This document shows, one piece after another, positions 36,501 to 44,563 of a stretch of DNA of 64,000 bases; within the stretch, counting starts at the first letter, position 1, and every line of letters begins with the position of its first letter. The notes beneath the pieces are model-generated. The model was not told where the DNA came from. It saw only the letters and a list, made by a program, of their open reading frames with translations, and ran no database searches. This DNA comes from Deltaproteobacteria bacterium (GTDB taxonomy: Bacteria > Myxococcota_A > UBA796 > CAJQPC01). Where the stretch lies: the NCBI GenBank assembly GCA_016717595.1, contig JADKFE010000004.1, forward strand, positions 62,001 to 126,000, given 5' to 3'. Made by a program: the position numbers and the translations under genes.

Positions 36501-36684
36501 CCGAGAGCGTGCCGTCCGCGCCCGTGCGGGCGTTGGCGCTGCGGATCGCCCGCTCAAAGGGCAGGTGTTGTTCGCCGTGCAGGGTGTTGTGGTGAACAAA
36601 CTCCGAGAGCGGCCCCTGGCCCGGGACGTAGTGCGCGAGGTGGGCGATCTCATGCAGCACATGATCTTTGGCAGAAACTGACAT
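33559..36684 (-). CDS. dabA: DabA-type inorganic carbon transporter subunit (DUF2309)
   Basis: This large soluble protein of 1041 residues is of the DUF2309/DabA family. In Halothiobacillus neapolitanus, DabA has a beta-carbonic-anhydrase-like zinc site of Cys, Asp, His and Cys and works with DabB to trap CO2 as bicarbonate, driven by a cation gradient. The same pattern is visible here. AFCIDDREEA near residue 512 gives Cys-x-Asp. GHGSMSRNNPHLAAYDCGAC gives His near 698 and Cys exactly 15 residues later, the same spacing as H524/C539. YGCGTKIPHNVMGLCGVMEG near the C-terminus is also family-typical. It is encoded between two antiporter-like genes in a seven-gene operon. Confidence 0.93.
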   Translation of the reverse strand: MSVSAKDHVLHEIAHLAHYVPGQGPLSEFVHHNTLHGEQHLPFERAIRSANARTGADGTLSESAFLAHLRRGRIRLSDLYEAIDDRPGLNPQEVIHLGKEGVTRRELLMALLLGECDPVSPARLSWLLSEDRAEIHLAPGLDEHARRGVLESLTEDQAVSALWRVCLKVYGLGDPRAVSPEEDVWSRPVESALDDAQALAARVVSEIGQPHGLRELVLGLTGEDLYDQAHPRLIRWLSAFLDEGLAPWALGGREQGLWRAWREADPEAPKGLPDDPAEAIAAALTRLGVPQDRWGGVLLREALALPGFSAMVRWRELHPRYPAQVRAPSDLCQWLAMRLAVMAPKVEAALHAVFEGPLLPLEATFHRHAEEVLVRWALFHEGLPETVAVRARAVVARVHDAEEDEVGAWHVLAPVVAGARRALAEPRAETAAWPLFRLCQRLGISARRLLAMGEEGRAALTEARMSFPWAERAMVWQLAFEGRTRQEVLHGLHANQGRSPARVPDAAFQVAFCIDDREEAIRRHLEELSPQAETFGVAGFFGVAMRYKGLDDNKLTPLCPVVQDPPFAVEERAQDVATAAAHTAGLRGWERLGQLWQDVRRGLWGGLVASELLAPASAAAVAGLALDPTALSRMVDAGAARLVPPAPTRLSFLAPPQSPMGTPAAPRLGFTDEEQADRVLGTLRNIGLLSGFSPLVIWMGHGSMSRNNPHLAAYDCGACSGRHGGPNARLFAAMANRPEVRARLAERGLVIPETTWFLGAEHNTADEAIDYYDLDLLPAALTPAFTTAKRALEHAARRSAQERCRKFEAAPRRPDEAAALAHVTARTLDITQARPELGHATNAIAVVGRRSMTRGLFLDRRAFLISYDPMNDPEGRVLEGILTAVGPVGAGINLEYYFSTVDNQRYGCGTKIPHNVMGLCGVMEGAGSDLRTGLPKQMIEVHEPVRLLLVVEANPQRLTEIVLRQPELSELVLGAWILAAAVDPADGSIHRFVAGRGFVPWTPSEGPPPTVARSLDWIPDSDAFLPPALIGGAAAAGGAHV

Positions 36685-36693
36685 TGTGGCCCC

Positions 36694-38157
36694 CTAAGAC
36701 ACGACGACGGGGAACAACGCCGCGAGGCGCAGCACCGTCGGCGCCATCACGGACAGCGCGAGGTTGGGGAAGAGGCCGAGGCCCACGGTGAGGGCGACGA
36801 GCGGCGCGGCGGCGACGAGCTCGGCGACGCTGAGATCCCCCATGCCCCCATGCTTGACAGGCCCCATAAACACCAGGGAGATGGTGCGAAGCGCCGCCGC
36901 GGCGCCGATGAGCACCCCCACCGAGGCCAGCCCAATCCACAGCCCGAAGCGCTGAAAGCCCCCGGTCAGCGTGTGCAGCTCAGCGACAAAACCCACGAAG
37001 CCCGGCAGGCCCATCGAGGCCAACAACCCCACGATCATCAGCACCGAGAGCCGCGGGCTTGAGCTGATCAGCCCACCAAGCTGCCCCAAGCTCTGCGTAT
37101 GAACCCGGCGCTCGATCGCCCCGGCGAGCAAAAACAGCGTCCCGGCGATGAGGCTGTGCGCCACCATCTGCAGGCTCGCGCCCATCAGCCCGGCCTCGTT
37201 CATCGAGCCCAAGCCCACGAGCACGAAGCCCATGTGGCTCGCGGAGCTGCAGGCGATCATCGCCTTGAGATCGGTCTGCCGCCAGGCCAACAAGGCGCCA
37301 TACACGATGGAGATCACGCCCAAGGCCGAGAGCCCCGGCGCCATCGACGCCGCCGCCGCGGGCAGGGTCGTCGCCGCCAGAATCAGCCCGTACGCGCCCA
37401 TCTTCGAGAGCACCGCCGAGAGCACCAGGCTCACCGGGGCCGGGGCCTCGACGTAGGTGATCGGCAGCCAGCCGTGCAGCGGGAAGGCCGGGAGCTTCAC
37501 CCCAAAGCCCAAGAACAGCCCCGCGAGCACCGCCTGCTGCACAGGCAAGGGCAGGCCTTGGGCGGCCTGGGCCAAGGTGTCCATGCGAAAGCTGCCCTGA
37601 TGCGCAGAGGCGAACAGGGTCAGCAGCGCCACGAGCATAAAGACCGAGCCGCCCATGGTGTAGAGCAAGAACGTGAGGCTGGCTTTGCCCCGCTTGGGCC
37701 CGCCCCAGAGGTTGATCAAGAAGAACAGCGGGATGAGCGTCAGCTCCCAGAACAGGTAAAACAGCGACCAGTCCCGGGACAAGAACACGCCGAACACGCC
37801 GGTCTCTAAGGCCAACATCCAGGCGTGGTAGCTGCGCACGTTGTGCTGAATGCCCCCCGAGGCGATGAGCGCGACCAACATCATGCCCGCGGTGAGCACC
37901 AACAGCGGCGCCGAGAGCCCGCCGATGGCGATGGCGTAGGCCAGGCCGGTCTCCGGTGTCCACGGCGCCTGCTCGACGAGCTGCGCCGCCGCGCCGCCGG
38001 GCTCAAACCGCCACAGCGCCAACAACGCCAGCCCAAAGGCCACCCCGGCGTGGGCCAAGGCCACGGCCCGGGCGAGGTGTGTGGCCCCTTTGGGCAGGAG
38101 CGCGAGGATCAGCGCGCCGATGATCGGCGTCCACAACAGCAGGCTGAGGTGGTGCAT
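36694..38157 (-). CDS. NuoM-like proton-conducting membrane subunit (first of the operon)
   Basis: This 487-residue protein has about 14 helices and all four proton-path residues seen in NuoM: Glu in FYLFWELTLIPLFFL, Lys in GFGVKLPAFPLHGWLP, Lys in VLSKMGAYGLIL and Glu in GFVGFVAELHTLTGG. The segment IACSSASHMGFVLVGLGSMNEAG is typical of NuoM. The gene follows the SulP gene by 2 bp and precedes dabA by 9 bp, so it is co-translated with the inorganic-carbon genes. DabA is usually paired with one such membrane protein, and here a NuoM-type subunit sits on its upstream side as well. Confidence 0.87.
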   Translation of the reverse strand: MHHLSLLLWTPIIGALILALLPKGATHLARAVALAHAGVAFGLALLALWRFEPGGAAAQLVEQAPWTPETGLAYAIAIGGLSAPLLVLTAGMMLVALIASGGIQHNVRSYHAWMLALETGVFGVFLSRDWSLFYLFWELTLIPLFFLINLWGGPKRGKASLTFLLYTMGGSVFMLVALLTLFASAHQGSFRMDTLAQAAQGLPLPVQQAVLAGLFLGFGVKLPAFPLHGWLPITYVEAPAPVSLVLSAVLSKMGAYGLILAATTLPAAAASMAPGLSALGVISIVYGALLAWRQTDLKAMIACSSASHMGFVLVGLGSMNEAGLMGASLQMVAHSLIAGTLFLLAGAIERRVHTQSLGQLGGLISSSPRLSVLMIVGLLASMGLPGFVGFVAELHTLTGGFQRFGLWIGLASVGVLIGAAAALRTISLVFMGPVKHGGMGDLSVAELVAAAPLVALTVGLGLFPNLALSVMAPTVLRLAALFPVVVS

Positions 38158-38159
38158 GC

Positions 38160-39797
38160 TCAGGCCCGGCGACGGGCAGACAAGGGGTGCGCCGAGTGCG
38201 GCGAGAGGCTGTCTAGGCCGCTGGTGCTCAGGTGAACCCCCGCCCGCTCCAGCTCTTCAGCCAGCTCATGCATCCGCTCCTGGGTGGTGTGGTCCACGAC
38301 CTTGGCCGCGGAGAAGTCCACCACCACCGTGCGCGCGCCGCCCTCAACCTGCCGCATCACCATGGCGCGCACGGCGATGAGGTTGGAGAACACCGCCGCG
38401 TCCACCACCCGCACCGTCGCCACCTCGTCGGTCACCTCAGCGTCGAGGGTGGGCCGCAGCAGGCTCTTGAGCGAGGCCCCGTGGTAGACGTGCAGCGCCG
38501 CTTTGGTCATGATGCCCACGCCGACGCCCAACAGCAGGTCCGTGGCCAAGGTCACCAAGAGCGTCGTGATGAACACCACGAGCTGATCCCAGCCGATCTG
38601 CCAGGTCTTGCGGAACTCCAGGGGCGAGGCCAGCCGCAGGCCGGTGTAGATCAACATCGCCGCCAAGGCCGCGAGCGGGATGCGCTGGAGCAGCCAAGGC
38701 AGCAGCGCCACGAAGAACAACAAGAACCCGCCGTGGAAAAAGTTGGCCCAGCGGGTCTTGGCGCCGTTGTTGATGTTGGCGGAGGAGCGCACAATCTCGG
38801 AGATCATCGGCAGGCCGCCGATGGCCGAGGCCACGACGTTACACACGCCGACCACGAGCAGGTCGCGGTCGAGGTCGCTGGGGCGGCGCTCGGGGTCCAA
38901 GGCGTCTACGGCTTTGGTGCTCAGCAGAGACTCGATGGTGCCCACCATCGAGAACATCACGACGTACTTCCAGGTGACCGGGCTCCACACCGCCGAGAAG
39001 TCGGGGAAGGTCACCGCGGCGAGCAGGCTCTTGGGCAAGGTCACCAAGAAGCTCGGCCCGATCTTGTAGTCGTGGGCCAAGAAGCTGTAGGTGTGCTCGT
39101 GCTCGAGGTCAAACGCCAGGCCCAAGGGGATCGCCAAGGCGATGACCACCATCGGGCCCGGCACCTTCTTCGCCCAGGTGAACGGCAGCTTGGGCAGGCC
39201 GAAGAGCACGGCGAGGCTCATGGCGCCGATGACGGCGATCTCCGGGTTGAGCGTCGCGAGGCTGTGGGGGATCTCCGCGAGCAGGTGCAGCGGCTCTTTG
39301 CCCTCGGGGATCACGCCCAGCGCGGTGTGAATCTGCTTGGAGGTGATGATGACGCCGATGGCCGCCAACATGCCGTGTACGACCGCCGCGGGGAACGCCA
39401 CGCCCAGGCGGCCGGCCTTCATCAGCCCGAAGACGATCTGAATCGCGCCGGCGATGACGCCGACGGCCAAGGCCCGCTGATAACCGACGTAGTTGTCCCC
39501 TTGGCCAAGCTCAGTGACCGCGCCCAGGGCGATGACGATGAGCCCCGCGGCGGGGCCCTTGATCGTGAGCCGCGCGCTGCCCAAGAAGGTGCCCAAGATC
39601 CCGCCGACGATGGCGGTGAACACGCCGCCGACAGGGGGAAAGCCCGAGGCCATGGCGATGCCCAGGCACAGCGGCAGCGCGACGAGGAAGACGAGGAAGC
39701 CCGCGAGCAGATCCGCCCGCCAGTGGGCGGCGAGCTCTCCCAAGGCGGTGGTGGGGTGGACGGTCGGCGAGGGGCTCGGCGAAGGGTTCGTTGACAT
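38160..39797 (-). CDS. SulP family anion transporter with STAS domain (probable bicarbonate or sulfate uptake)
   Basis: This 545-residue protein has about 12 hydrophobic helices starting at LLAGFLVFLVALPLCLGIAMASG (residues ~33-55), the SulP opening. Further family features are TIKGPAAGLIVIALGAV and LPMISEIVRSSANINNGAKTRWANFFHG. The last 110 residues form a STAS domain (ARTVVVDFSAAKVVDHTTQERMHELAEELERAG). SulP members carry sulfate, bicarbonate (BicA) or dicarboxylates. As first gene of an operon with dabA and antiporter-like subunits, bicarbonate is the likeliest substrate, inferred from context. No separate carbonic anhydrase gene is fused or adjacent. Confidence 0.88.
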   Translation of the reverse strand: MSTNPSPSPSPTVHPTTALGELAAHWRADLLAGFLVFLVALPLCLGIAMASGFPPVGGVFTAIVGGILGTFLGSARLTIKGPAAGLIVIALGAVTELGQGDNYVGYQRALAVGVIAGAIQIVFGLMKAGRLGVAFPAAVVHGMLAAIGVIITSKQIHTALGVIPEGKEPLHLLAEIPHSLATLNPEIAVIGAMSLAVLFGLPKLPFTWAKKVPGPMVVIALAIPLGLAFDLEHEHTYSFLAHDYKIGPSFLVTLPKSLLAAVTFPDFSAVWSPVTWKYVVMFSMVGTIESLLSTKAVDALDPERRPSDLDRDLLVVGVCNVVASAIGGLPMISEIVRSSANINNGAKTRWANFFHGGFLLFFVALLPWLLQRIPLAALAAMLIYTGLRLASPLEFRKTWQIGWDQLVVFITTLLVTLATDLLLGVGVGIMTKAALHVYHGASLKSLLRPTLDAEVTDEVATVRVVDAAVFSNLIAVRAMVMRQVEGGARTVVVDFSAAKVVDHTTQERMHELAEELERAGVHLSTSGLDSLSPHSAHPLSARRRA

Positions 39798-39968
39798 GGG
39801 TGGGTCCTCTCAGCGCACGCGGGCCGCGCGGTTGACGGGGTCTGACTCCAGGCGCGAGGCGCGGCCATTGAGCCTCAAAAGAGGCTTGTCGGCCAAAAGA
39901 GCCAAGCCGGGGAGGAGCGGACCCAACACACGCCTCATCGTGCGCCGGGAGAACCTTGCTCCTCGCCG

Positions 39969-40398
39969 TCAGATCGTCGGAGGACCCCGATCGTAGCGCC
40001 CAGGGGACCAGGCCCGGGCGACAAAGAAGCTGCGCGCGTCAAACACCGCGCCGCGCCGAGGCACGACGTGCTCGGCCATCGCCGCGATGAGCACCACCGT
40101 GGGGCGGCGAGACGGCGTGGGCGGCCCATCCGCGGCCAAGGCGTGCCGAGACTCACTCTCGGTCTTGCCTTCTGCCAGGGGCCTCACGCGCGCCGCCGAG
40201 CTCTTGGTGCGCGACGAGGGCCGGGGCCTCTTGAAGCTCCTCTACGTCCCCGACGAGGCCATACCCGACGGCCTCCGCCTGGGCCCGCGCGCCGAGACCA
40301 TCAAAGGTCCAGCCCGACCAGAAGGCCAGGATGACCCAGATCGGCAGCAGCAGGGGATGGCGGAGCGCCGAGAACACCGAGAGCTTCACTCCAGACAC
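39969..40398 (-). pseudogene. Small single-helix membrane protein, apparently frameshifted
   Basis: From a GTG at 40396-40398 the frame encodes a probable membrane helix (ALRHPLLLPIWVILAFWSGW) and a charged tail that stops at 40153. A second frame covering 39969 to about 40200 continues with RPLAEGKTESES and RRPTVVLIAAMAEHVVPRR. One surplus base around 40185-40200 would join them into about 142 residues. It lies upstream of the SulP gene in the same direction, 171 bp away. No family is recognised, and the joining of the two parts is an inference. Confidence 0.4.
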
Positions 40399-40500
40399 AC
40401 AAAACCCGACCTAGACCCCGATCAACAGGCGCTCTTGAAGGACGAGCCTTCAGCGGAGCCACATTGATCGAAAGACCCGGTCGGGTTGCTGTTCACCGCC

Positions 40501-40529
40501 AATCTGGCGACGGCGGCGCATCCTGTCAA
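40501..40529 (-). promoter_or_regulatory. Candidate promoter reading toward the SulP-DabA operon
   Basis: On the minus strand a perfect TTGACA (40524-40529) is followed by a 17-bp spacer and CAGATT (40501-40506), a weak -10 match. It points leftward into the small gene and then the seven-gene operon, about 100 bp before the GTG at 40398. By eye only. Confidence 0.35.
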
Positions 40530-40585
40530 GCGACTTCTCTGTCCTGACAATCGCTTCACCTTGAACGGCCAGCGGGAACGAGGCC

Positions 40586-41674
40586 CTACTCGACGACCTC
40601 GGGCTCGGTCGAGATGCCCTGCTCGTCGATCTTCTCGCCGTTGAGGCGGCGCAGGAAGATGTCCCGGCGGTCGTTCTTGTGCAGGTCGTAGACAAAACGC
40701 GCGCTGGTGAGGTCAGCGCCCTTCGCGCCCACCACACCCACGATGCGCCACTCGCCGCCCACCCACTCCACCGACATGCTGCGGTCCCGCTTCGTGCGTT
40801 TGTGGGTCATGAGCACATGGTACATCGTGGGGATCTTGTTGTCTTGGCGGATGGCGCCGATGTCGGAGAAGCCCTCGACGACGTTCTCAAGCCAGGAGAT
40901 CGACGTCCCGGCGCTCTCGCCATGCGCGCCCACCTGAAGGAGCTCGGAGGGGGTGCAGCTCCCCACCATCTTCTCTTCGTAGAGGTTGTAACAAGAGGTC
41001 AGCGCCAAGGCGGCGACGCGGTCCTTCTTCACCAAGGCGTCGTTGAACCGGGTCATCAGCGCGATGACCTCGTCTTGTTTGGGGGCCTTGGGCGGGCGCT
41101 CGGCGGGGCGCTCGTTGCTGCCGCCACGATCTTCTCCGGCGGGCATCGGCACCGGGCAGGCGCCGATGGGCAAGCTCACGTCGCCGTCGATCACCGGGGC
41201 CCCGGCCTCATCCACGGTGACCTTCACCTCGCGGGTCAAGGCACGATCGGCCAAGCAGGCGCCCCAGGGCGTCGGGGCGGCGAAGCTCAAGGTGACCGGC
41301 ACCACCCAGGCGTCGCCTTGTTTGACCGGGCCGCCCACCTTGGCGGTGCCGCCCTCGCCCAGAAGCACACACCAGCCCTTGTCGGTGTCCGCGGTCAAGA
41401 AGCGCTGGTTCTCGTAGGTGGGCGAGATGCGCAGGGCCTCGCCCGCGGCGGGGTTCTCGGAGAACGCGAGATCCTTCTGTTGCAGGCACTCGGCGTCGAA
41501 CATGCCGGCGCGCACCCAACGCGACCGCCCAAGAAGCTCGACGCCGACACGCCCCGCGGGGACCGCCTCGGCGACCTTGGCGCGCACGGCCTCGGTCACC
41601 TGATCATCGGTGAGGGTGGGCCCGCAGGCCCCGAGGGTGAAGGCGAAGACGGCGAAGGCACGGGGGCTTTGCAT
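40586..41674 (-). CDS. Hypothetical lipoprotein
   Basis: This 362-residue protein has a lipoprotein signal peptide (FAVFAFTLGAC, Cys near residue 17). The mature protein appears to have two parts joined by a charged Pro-rich linker (RGGSNERPAERPPKAPKQDE, about residues 190-210). The first is a Cys-containing domain. The second (ALMTRFNDALVKKDRVAALALTSCYNLYEE, then SVEWVGGEWRIVGV) has the look of an NTF2/SnoaL-like cone fold, but that is only an impression. It is divergent from the macrodomain-SIR2 gene. Function unknown. Confidence 0.7.
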   Translation of the reverse strand: MQSPRAFAVFAFTLGACGPTLTDDQVTEAVRAKVAEAVPAGRVGVELLGRSRWVRAGMFDAECLQQKDLAFSENPAAGEALRISPTYENQRFLTADTDKGWCVLLGEGGTAKVGGPVKQGDAWVVPVTLSFAAPTPWGACLADRALTREVKVTVDEAGAPVIDGDVSLPIGACPVPMPAGEDRGGSNERPAERPPKAPKQDEVIALMTRFNDALVKKDRVAALALTSCYNLYEEKMVGSCTPSELLQVGAHGESAGTSISWLENVVEGFSDIGAIRQDNKIPTMYHVLMTHKRTKRDRSMSVEWVGGEWRIVGVVGAKGADLTSARFVYDLHKNDRRDIFLRRLNGEKIDEQGISTEPEVVE

Positions 41675-41773
41675 GGTCGCTCCTGAGGTTGGCCTCTGCG
41701 CCTATCGGATCCTGCCAGGGATGTCCAAAGATCCGAGGTGAGCAACTTGCTAAGCTGTGCTCGGAGCGTGCGG

Positions 41774-43366
41774 ATGGCCCAGGTGTTTGTCGTTCACGGT
41801 GACCTCACCGAGCTGGCCTGCGACGCCTGGCTGTTGCCGACGGACTACCGCTTGGGCGTCGTGTGGTACTGGCGTGAGCGCCCCGCCCTGCAAGGGGTGC
41901 CCTGGGCGGACGTGCAGCTCGCGCGCCCGGAGACCTGGGGAGAGCCCGGCGGCCTCACGACGATGCCGCTCACCCATGTGCCCCCCGGCGCGCCCACGCC
42001 TTGGCTCACCCGGGTTGGCGCCCCGTCCCGGGCCCCGGCGGATCGCCTCTACGGCGCCGTCGCCGCCTTCGTCTCCCAGGCCGCCGTCGCCGCCCGCGCC
42101 CAAGGCCCCAAACATGGCCGCGAGCGCCCGCTCCTGGGCCTGCCGCTGGTCGGCACAGGCTTCGGCGGCAAGTCCCGCTGGAAAGGGGAGGTCGCCACGG
42201 GGCTATTGGAGATCCTCACCCACTTGGCCCAGCGAGAGCAGGTCGATCTCGCGCTCGTGCTCAAAGACGCCCGGGCCTACGCCGCCGTGCAGGCCCTGCG
42301 CCGTGGGCAGCCCGAGCGTTGGCCCGAGCTGACCGATGACGAGCGCGCCGCCGCCGATCGTCTGGGCCGCCTCGCCGCCGCGGGGGAGCTCGTCGTGTTT
42401 ATGGGCGCCGGGGCCGGGGTTGGCGCGGGCCTGCCGCTGTGGGGAGGCCTGCTCAACGAGCTCGCCCTGGAGGCCGGGATGCCCGAGGAGGTCATCGTGC
42501 GTCTGGGCAGCCTGAACGTGCTCGATCGGGCGCGTGTGGTGGCCCGACGGCTCGAGGAGTCTGGCGGCCCGGCCCTTGGCCTGCGGGTCGCGGCGCTCTT
42601 GGAGCGCGCCCAGTACAGCCTCGCCCACGGCCTCATCGCCAGCCTGCCCACCCGCGAGTTCATCACCACCAACTACGACACCTGCTTTGAGCAGGCCTGC
42701 GCCGCCGCCGAGTCCCCGGTGAGCGCCTTGCCTCTGGCCTTGCCGCCGCCGGGCGGCCGCTGGCTGTTGAAGCTCCACGGCTGCATCCGGGCGCCGGAGT
42801 CCATCGTGCTCACCCGCGACGACTACCTGCGCTACGCCGAGGATCGCGCCGCGCTGCAAGGTGTGGTTCAAGCCCTGCTCATCACCCGGCACCTCTTGTT
42901 TGTGGGCTTCTCGCTAGACGACGACAACTTCCACCGCGTCGCCGACTCCGTGCGTCGGGTGTTCGCCAAGGTGACCGACGGCGCCCGCCCCAGCTTTGGC
43001 GCCGCGCTCTTGCCCCAAAAGGGCGAGTTCGCCGAGGCGCTGTGGGGCGCGGAGATCGAGTGGCTGTCCATGGGCGACAAGACCCGCCCCGGCGCCGCCG
43101 ATCTCCGCGCCGCGGGCCGCCGGGTGGAGATCTTCTTGGACCATGTGGCCTGCGTCGCCGCGCGCTCGGCGGATCACCTCCTCGACGCCACCTACGACGG
43201 CGCGTTGACCGCGGGCGAGCGCCGCATCCGCGCCCAGCTCGTCCCCCTCATGGAGCTGCTAGAGTCCGACCCCACGCTGAACCAGGGCCCCGTCGGCGAG
43301 GCCGTGAACCAGCTCCTGCGCCGCCTGGGCGATCCCAACGCCCAGCGGCGCCTCGACGGCCTCTAA
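41774..43366 (+). CDS. Macrodomain-like and SIR2 fusion protein, probable NAD-dependent defence effector
   Basis: From the ATG at 41774 (GGAG 7 bases upstream) the protein has 530 residues. Residues ~1-180 look like a macrodomain: VFVVHGDLTELACDAWLLPTD at the start, and LPLVGTGFGG near residue 126. Residues ~200-440 are a SIR2-like domain: VVFMGAGAGVGAGLPLWGG (NAD loop), FITTNYDTCFE, LLKLHGCIRAPES with the catalytic-type His near 334, and FVGFSLDDDNF. SIR2 domains of this class often degrade NAD in anti-phage systems, while macrodomains bind or cleave ADP-ribose. The last 90 residues are helical and unassigned. The macrodomain call is weaker than the SIR2 call. Confidence 0.78.
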   Translation: MAQVFVVHGDLTELACDAWLLPTDYRLGVVWYWRERPALQGVPWADVQLARPETWGEPGGLTTMPLTHVPPGAPTPWLTRVGAPSRAPADRLYGAVAAFVSQAAVAARAQGPKHGRERPLLGLPLVGTGFGGKSRWKGEVATGLLEILTHLAQREQVDLALVLKDARAYAAVQALRRGQPERWPELTDDERAAADRLGRLAAAGELVVFMGAGAGVGAGLPLWGGLLNELALEAGMPEEVIVRLGSLNVLDRARVVARRLEESGGPALGLRVAALLERAQYSLAHGLIASLPTREFITTNYDTCFEQACAAAESPVSALPLALPPPGGRWLLKLHGCIRAPESIVLTRDDYLRYAEDRAALQGVVQALLITRHLLFVGFSLDDDNFHRVADSVRRVFAKVTDGARPSFGAALLPQKGEFAEALWGAEIEWLSMGDKTRPGAADLRAAGRRVEIFLDHVACVAARSADHLLDATYDGALTAGERRIRAQLVPLMELLESDPTLNQGPVGEAVNQLLRRLGDPNAQRRLDGL

Positions 43367-44463
43367 ACCGCCGCCCGCGCCGCGTAGCCCTCCCAGAGAT
43401 CCTCCCGACCGGCGGCGATGAGCGTCTCCCGGATCTGCTCCGGTCGAGTTGTGTACCAGCCGATGCCGCCGCAGGTCCCGCAGGGGCCCACCTCGTCAAA
43501 ACGCCCTTGGATGTGGGCGAGTCGGCGGCTCGTCGCCACGGCCCCGCCCCACAAGGTGCGGAACGACGACTCATGGAGCGGCCCCAGGTCCAAGTGCCCG
43601 GCGAGATCGGCGCAGCACATCATCAGGTGGCCGTCGTGGCGAACCACCGGGGTCACCCACAGCCCCGGGCAGGGCTGGCGAGGGCCAGGCGTGACGGCCG
43701 TGGACTGCCAAGGCCGGTCCTGCCACACCTTCACATGGACGTGGCCGCGGTCCTCCTCGACGATGTGGTCTCGGGCCGTCGCTTGCTCGTAGAGCAGATC
43801 CGCGGCGAGCTGCCCCGGGCCGCCCGCGCCCACGGAGAGCCGCTTCACCATGATCTCGCTGTAGCCCCGACCGCCGCCGTGACAGCGCAGGAGGTCCGAC
43901 CAATACTCAACAAACGCGCCGAGCTCGCGGTGGTTGCCCTCTTGCACAACAAACTGGAGCTGCACGTTGAGGCGCACGTCGGAAAACGGCAGCCGGGCCC
44001 GGCGCATGATGAGGTGCCGCACGTTGCGCCGCACCCGCGCCAAGGCGTCTTGGCCCTTGACGCGGTGGTAGGTCTCGGGCGTGTGGGCGTCGAGGGTGCA
44101 GACAAAGAGGATCGGCAGCTCAGGCCGCCGGGCGTAGACCTCCACCAGCCGGTCCATTCTCGCCGGGGTGAGCACGATGGCGTTGGTGTCTACGCGCAGG
44201 TAGCCCACCCGCCCGGCGAGGTGATCCTGAGCCAGGGCGAGCATGTCCTCAAGCTGGGGGTGCAGCGAAGGATCGCCCAACCACTGAAAGATCACATGGT
44301 CAAAGCGGCAGTCCTCTTCAGCCAAAGACCGTAAAATCTTCTCGTAGCGCCCGAGGTCCATCAGGCCCTTGGGCACGGCGTGAACCTGCGCCCAGCCCTC
44401 GTGGTGCGGCGCACACATCGAGCACGAGAGGTTGCAGCGGTCGGTGGGCTCGATCTGGAGCAC
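43363..44463 (-). CDS. Radical SAM protein with SPASM-like C-terminal cysteines
   Basis: This 366-residue protein begins at a GTG; no ATG is available before an in-frame stop. The radical SAM cluster motif CNLSCSMC lies at residues 9-16, very close to the start. The partial TIM-barrel follows (FQWLGDPSLHP, LRVDTNAIVLT). The C-terminal half has CPGLW, MMCCAD and CGTCGG, a SPASM-like set of cysteines for an extra iron-sulfur cluster. SPASM proteins often modify peptides or enzymes. No candidate precursor peptide is evident next to it, although a 90-residue lipoprotein gene is divergent upstream. The stop interlocks with that of the SIR2 fusion gene. Confidence 0.83.
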   Translation of the reverse strand: MLQIEPTDRCNLSCSMCAPHHEGWAQVHAVPKGLMDLGRYEKILRSLAEEDCRFDHVIFQWLGDPSLHPQLEDMLALAQDHLAGRVGYLRVDTNAIVLTPARMDRLVEVYARRPELPILFVCTLDAHTPETYHRVKGQDALARVRRNVRHLIMRRARLPFSDVRLNVQLQFVVQEGNHRELGAFVEYWSDLLRCHGGGRGYSEIMVKRLSVGAGGPGQLAADLLYEQATARDHIVEEDRGHVHVKVWQDRPWQSTAVTPGPRQPCPGLWVTPVVRHDGHLMMCCADLAGHLDLGPLHESSFRTLWGGAVATSRRLAHIQGRFDEVGPCGTCGGIGWYTTRPEQIRETLIAAGREDLWEGYAARAAV

Positions 44464-44563
44464 CCCGAAGGTGTCAGGCCGGAGGTCCAGAGCGTCTCCT
44501 CATGCGGGGGAGCGGTTGCGCCCGGGCGGTCGCTGTGACAGGTTAGCGTGCCGAGGAGGTCCG

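Noticed and set aside
28826..38157. Respiratory complex I operon
   Set aside because: No NuoA-K or peripheral NADH/quinone subunits are present; DabA and SulP in the operon point to inorganic carbon instead.
40087..40467. Plus-strand gene opposite the small frameshifted protein
   Set aside because: Composition is of shadow type with no recognisable domain or ribosome site; the minus-strand reading has a plausible membrane helix.
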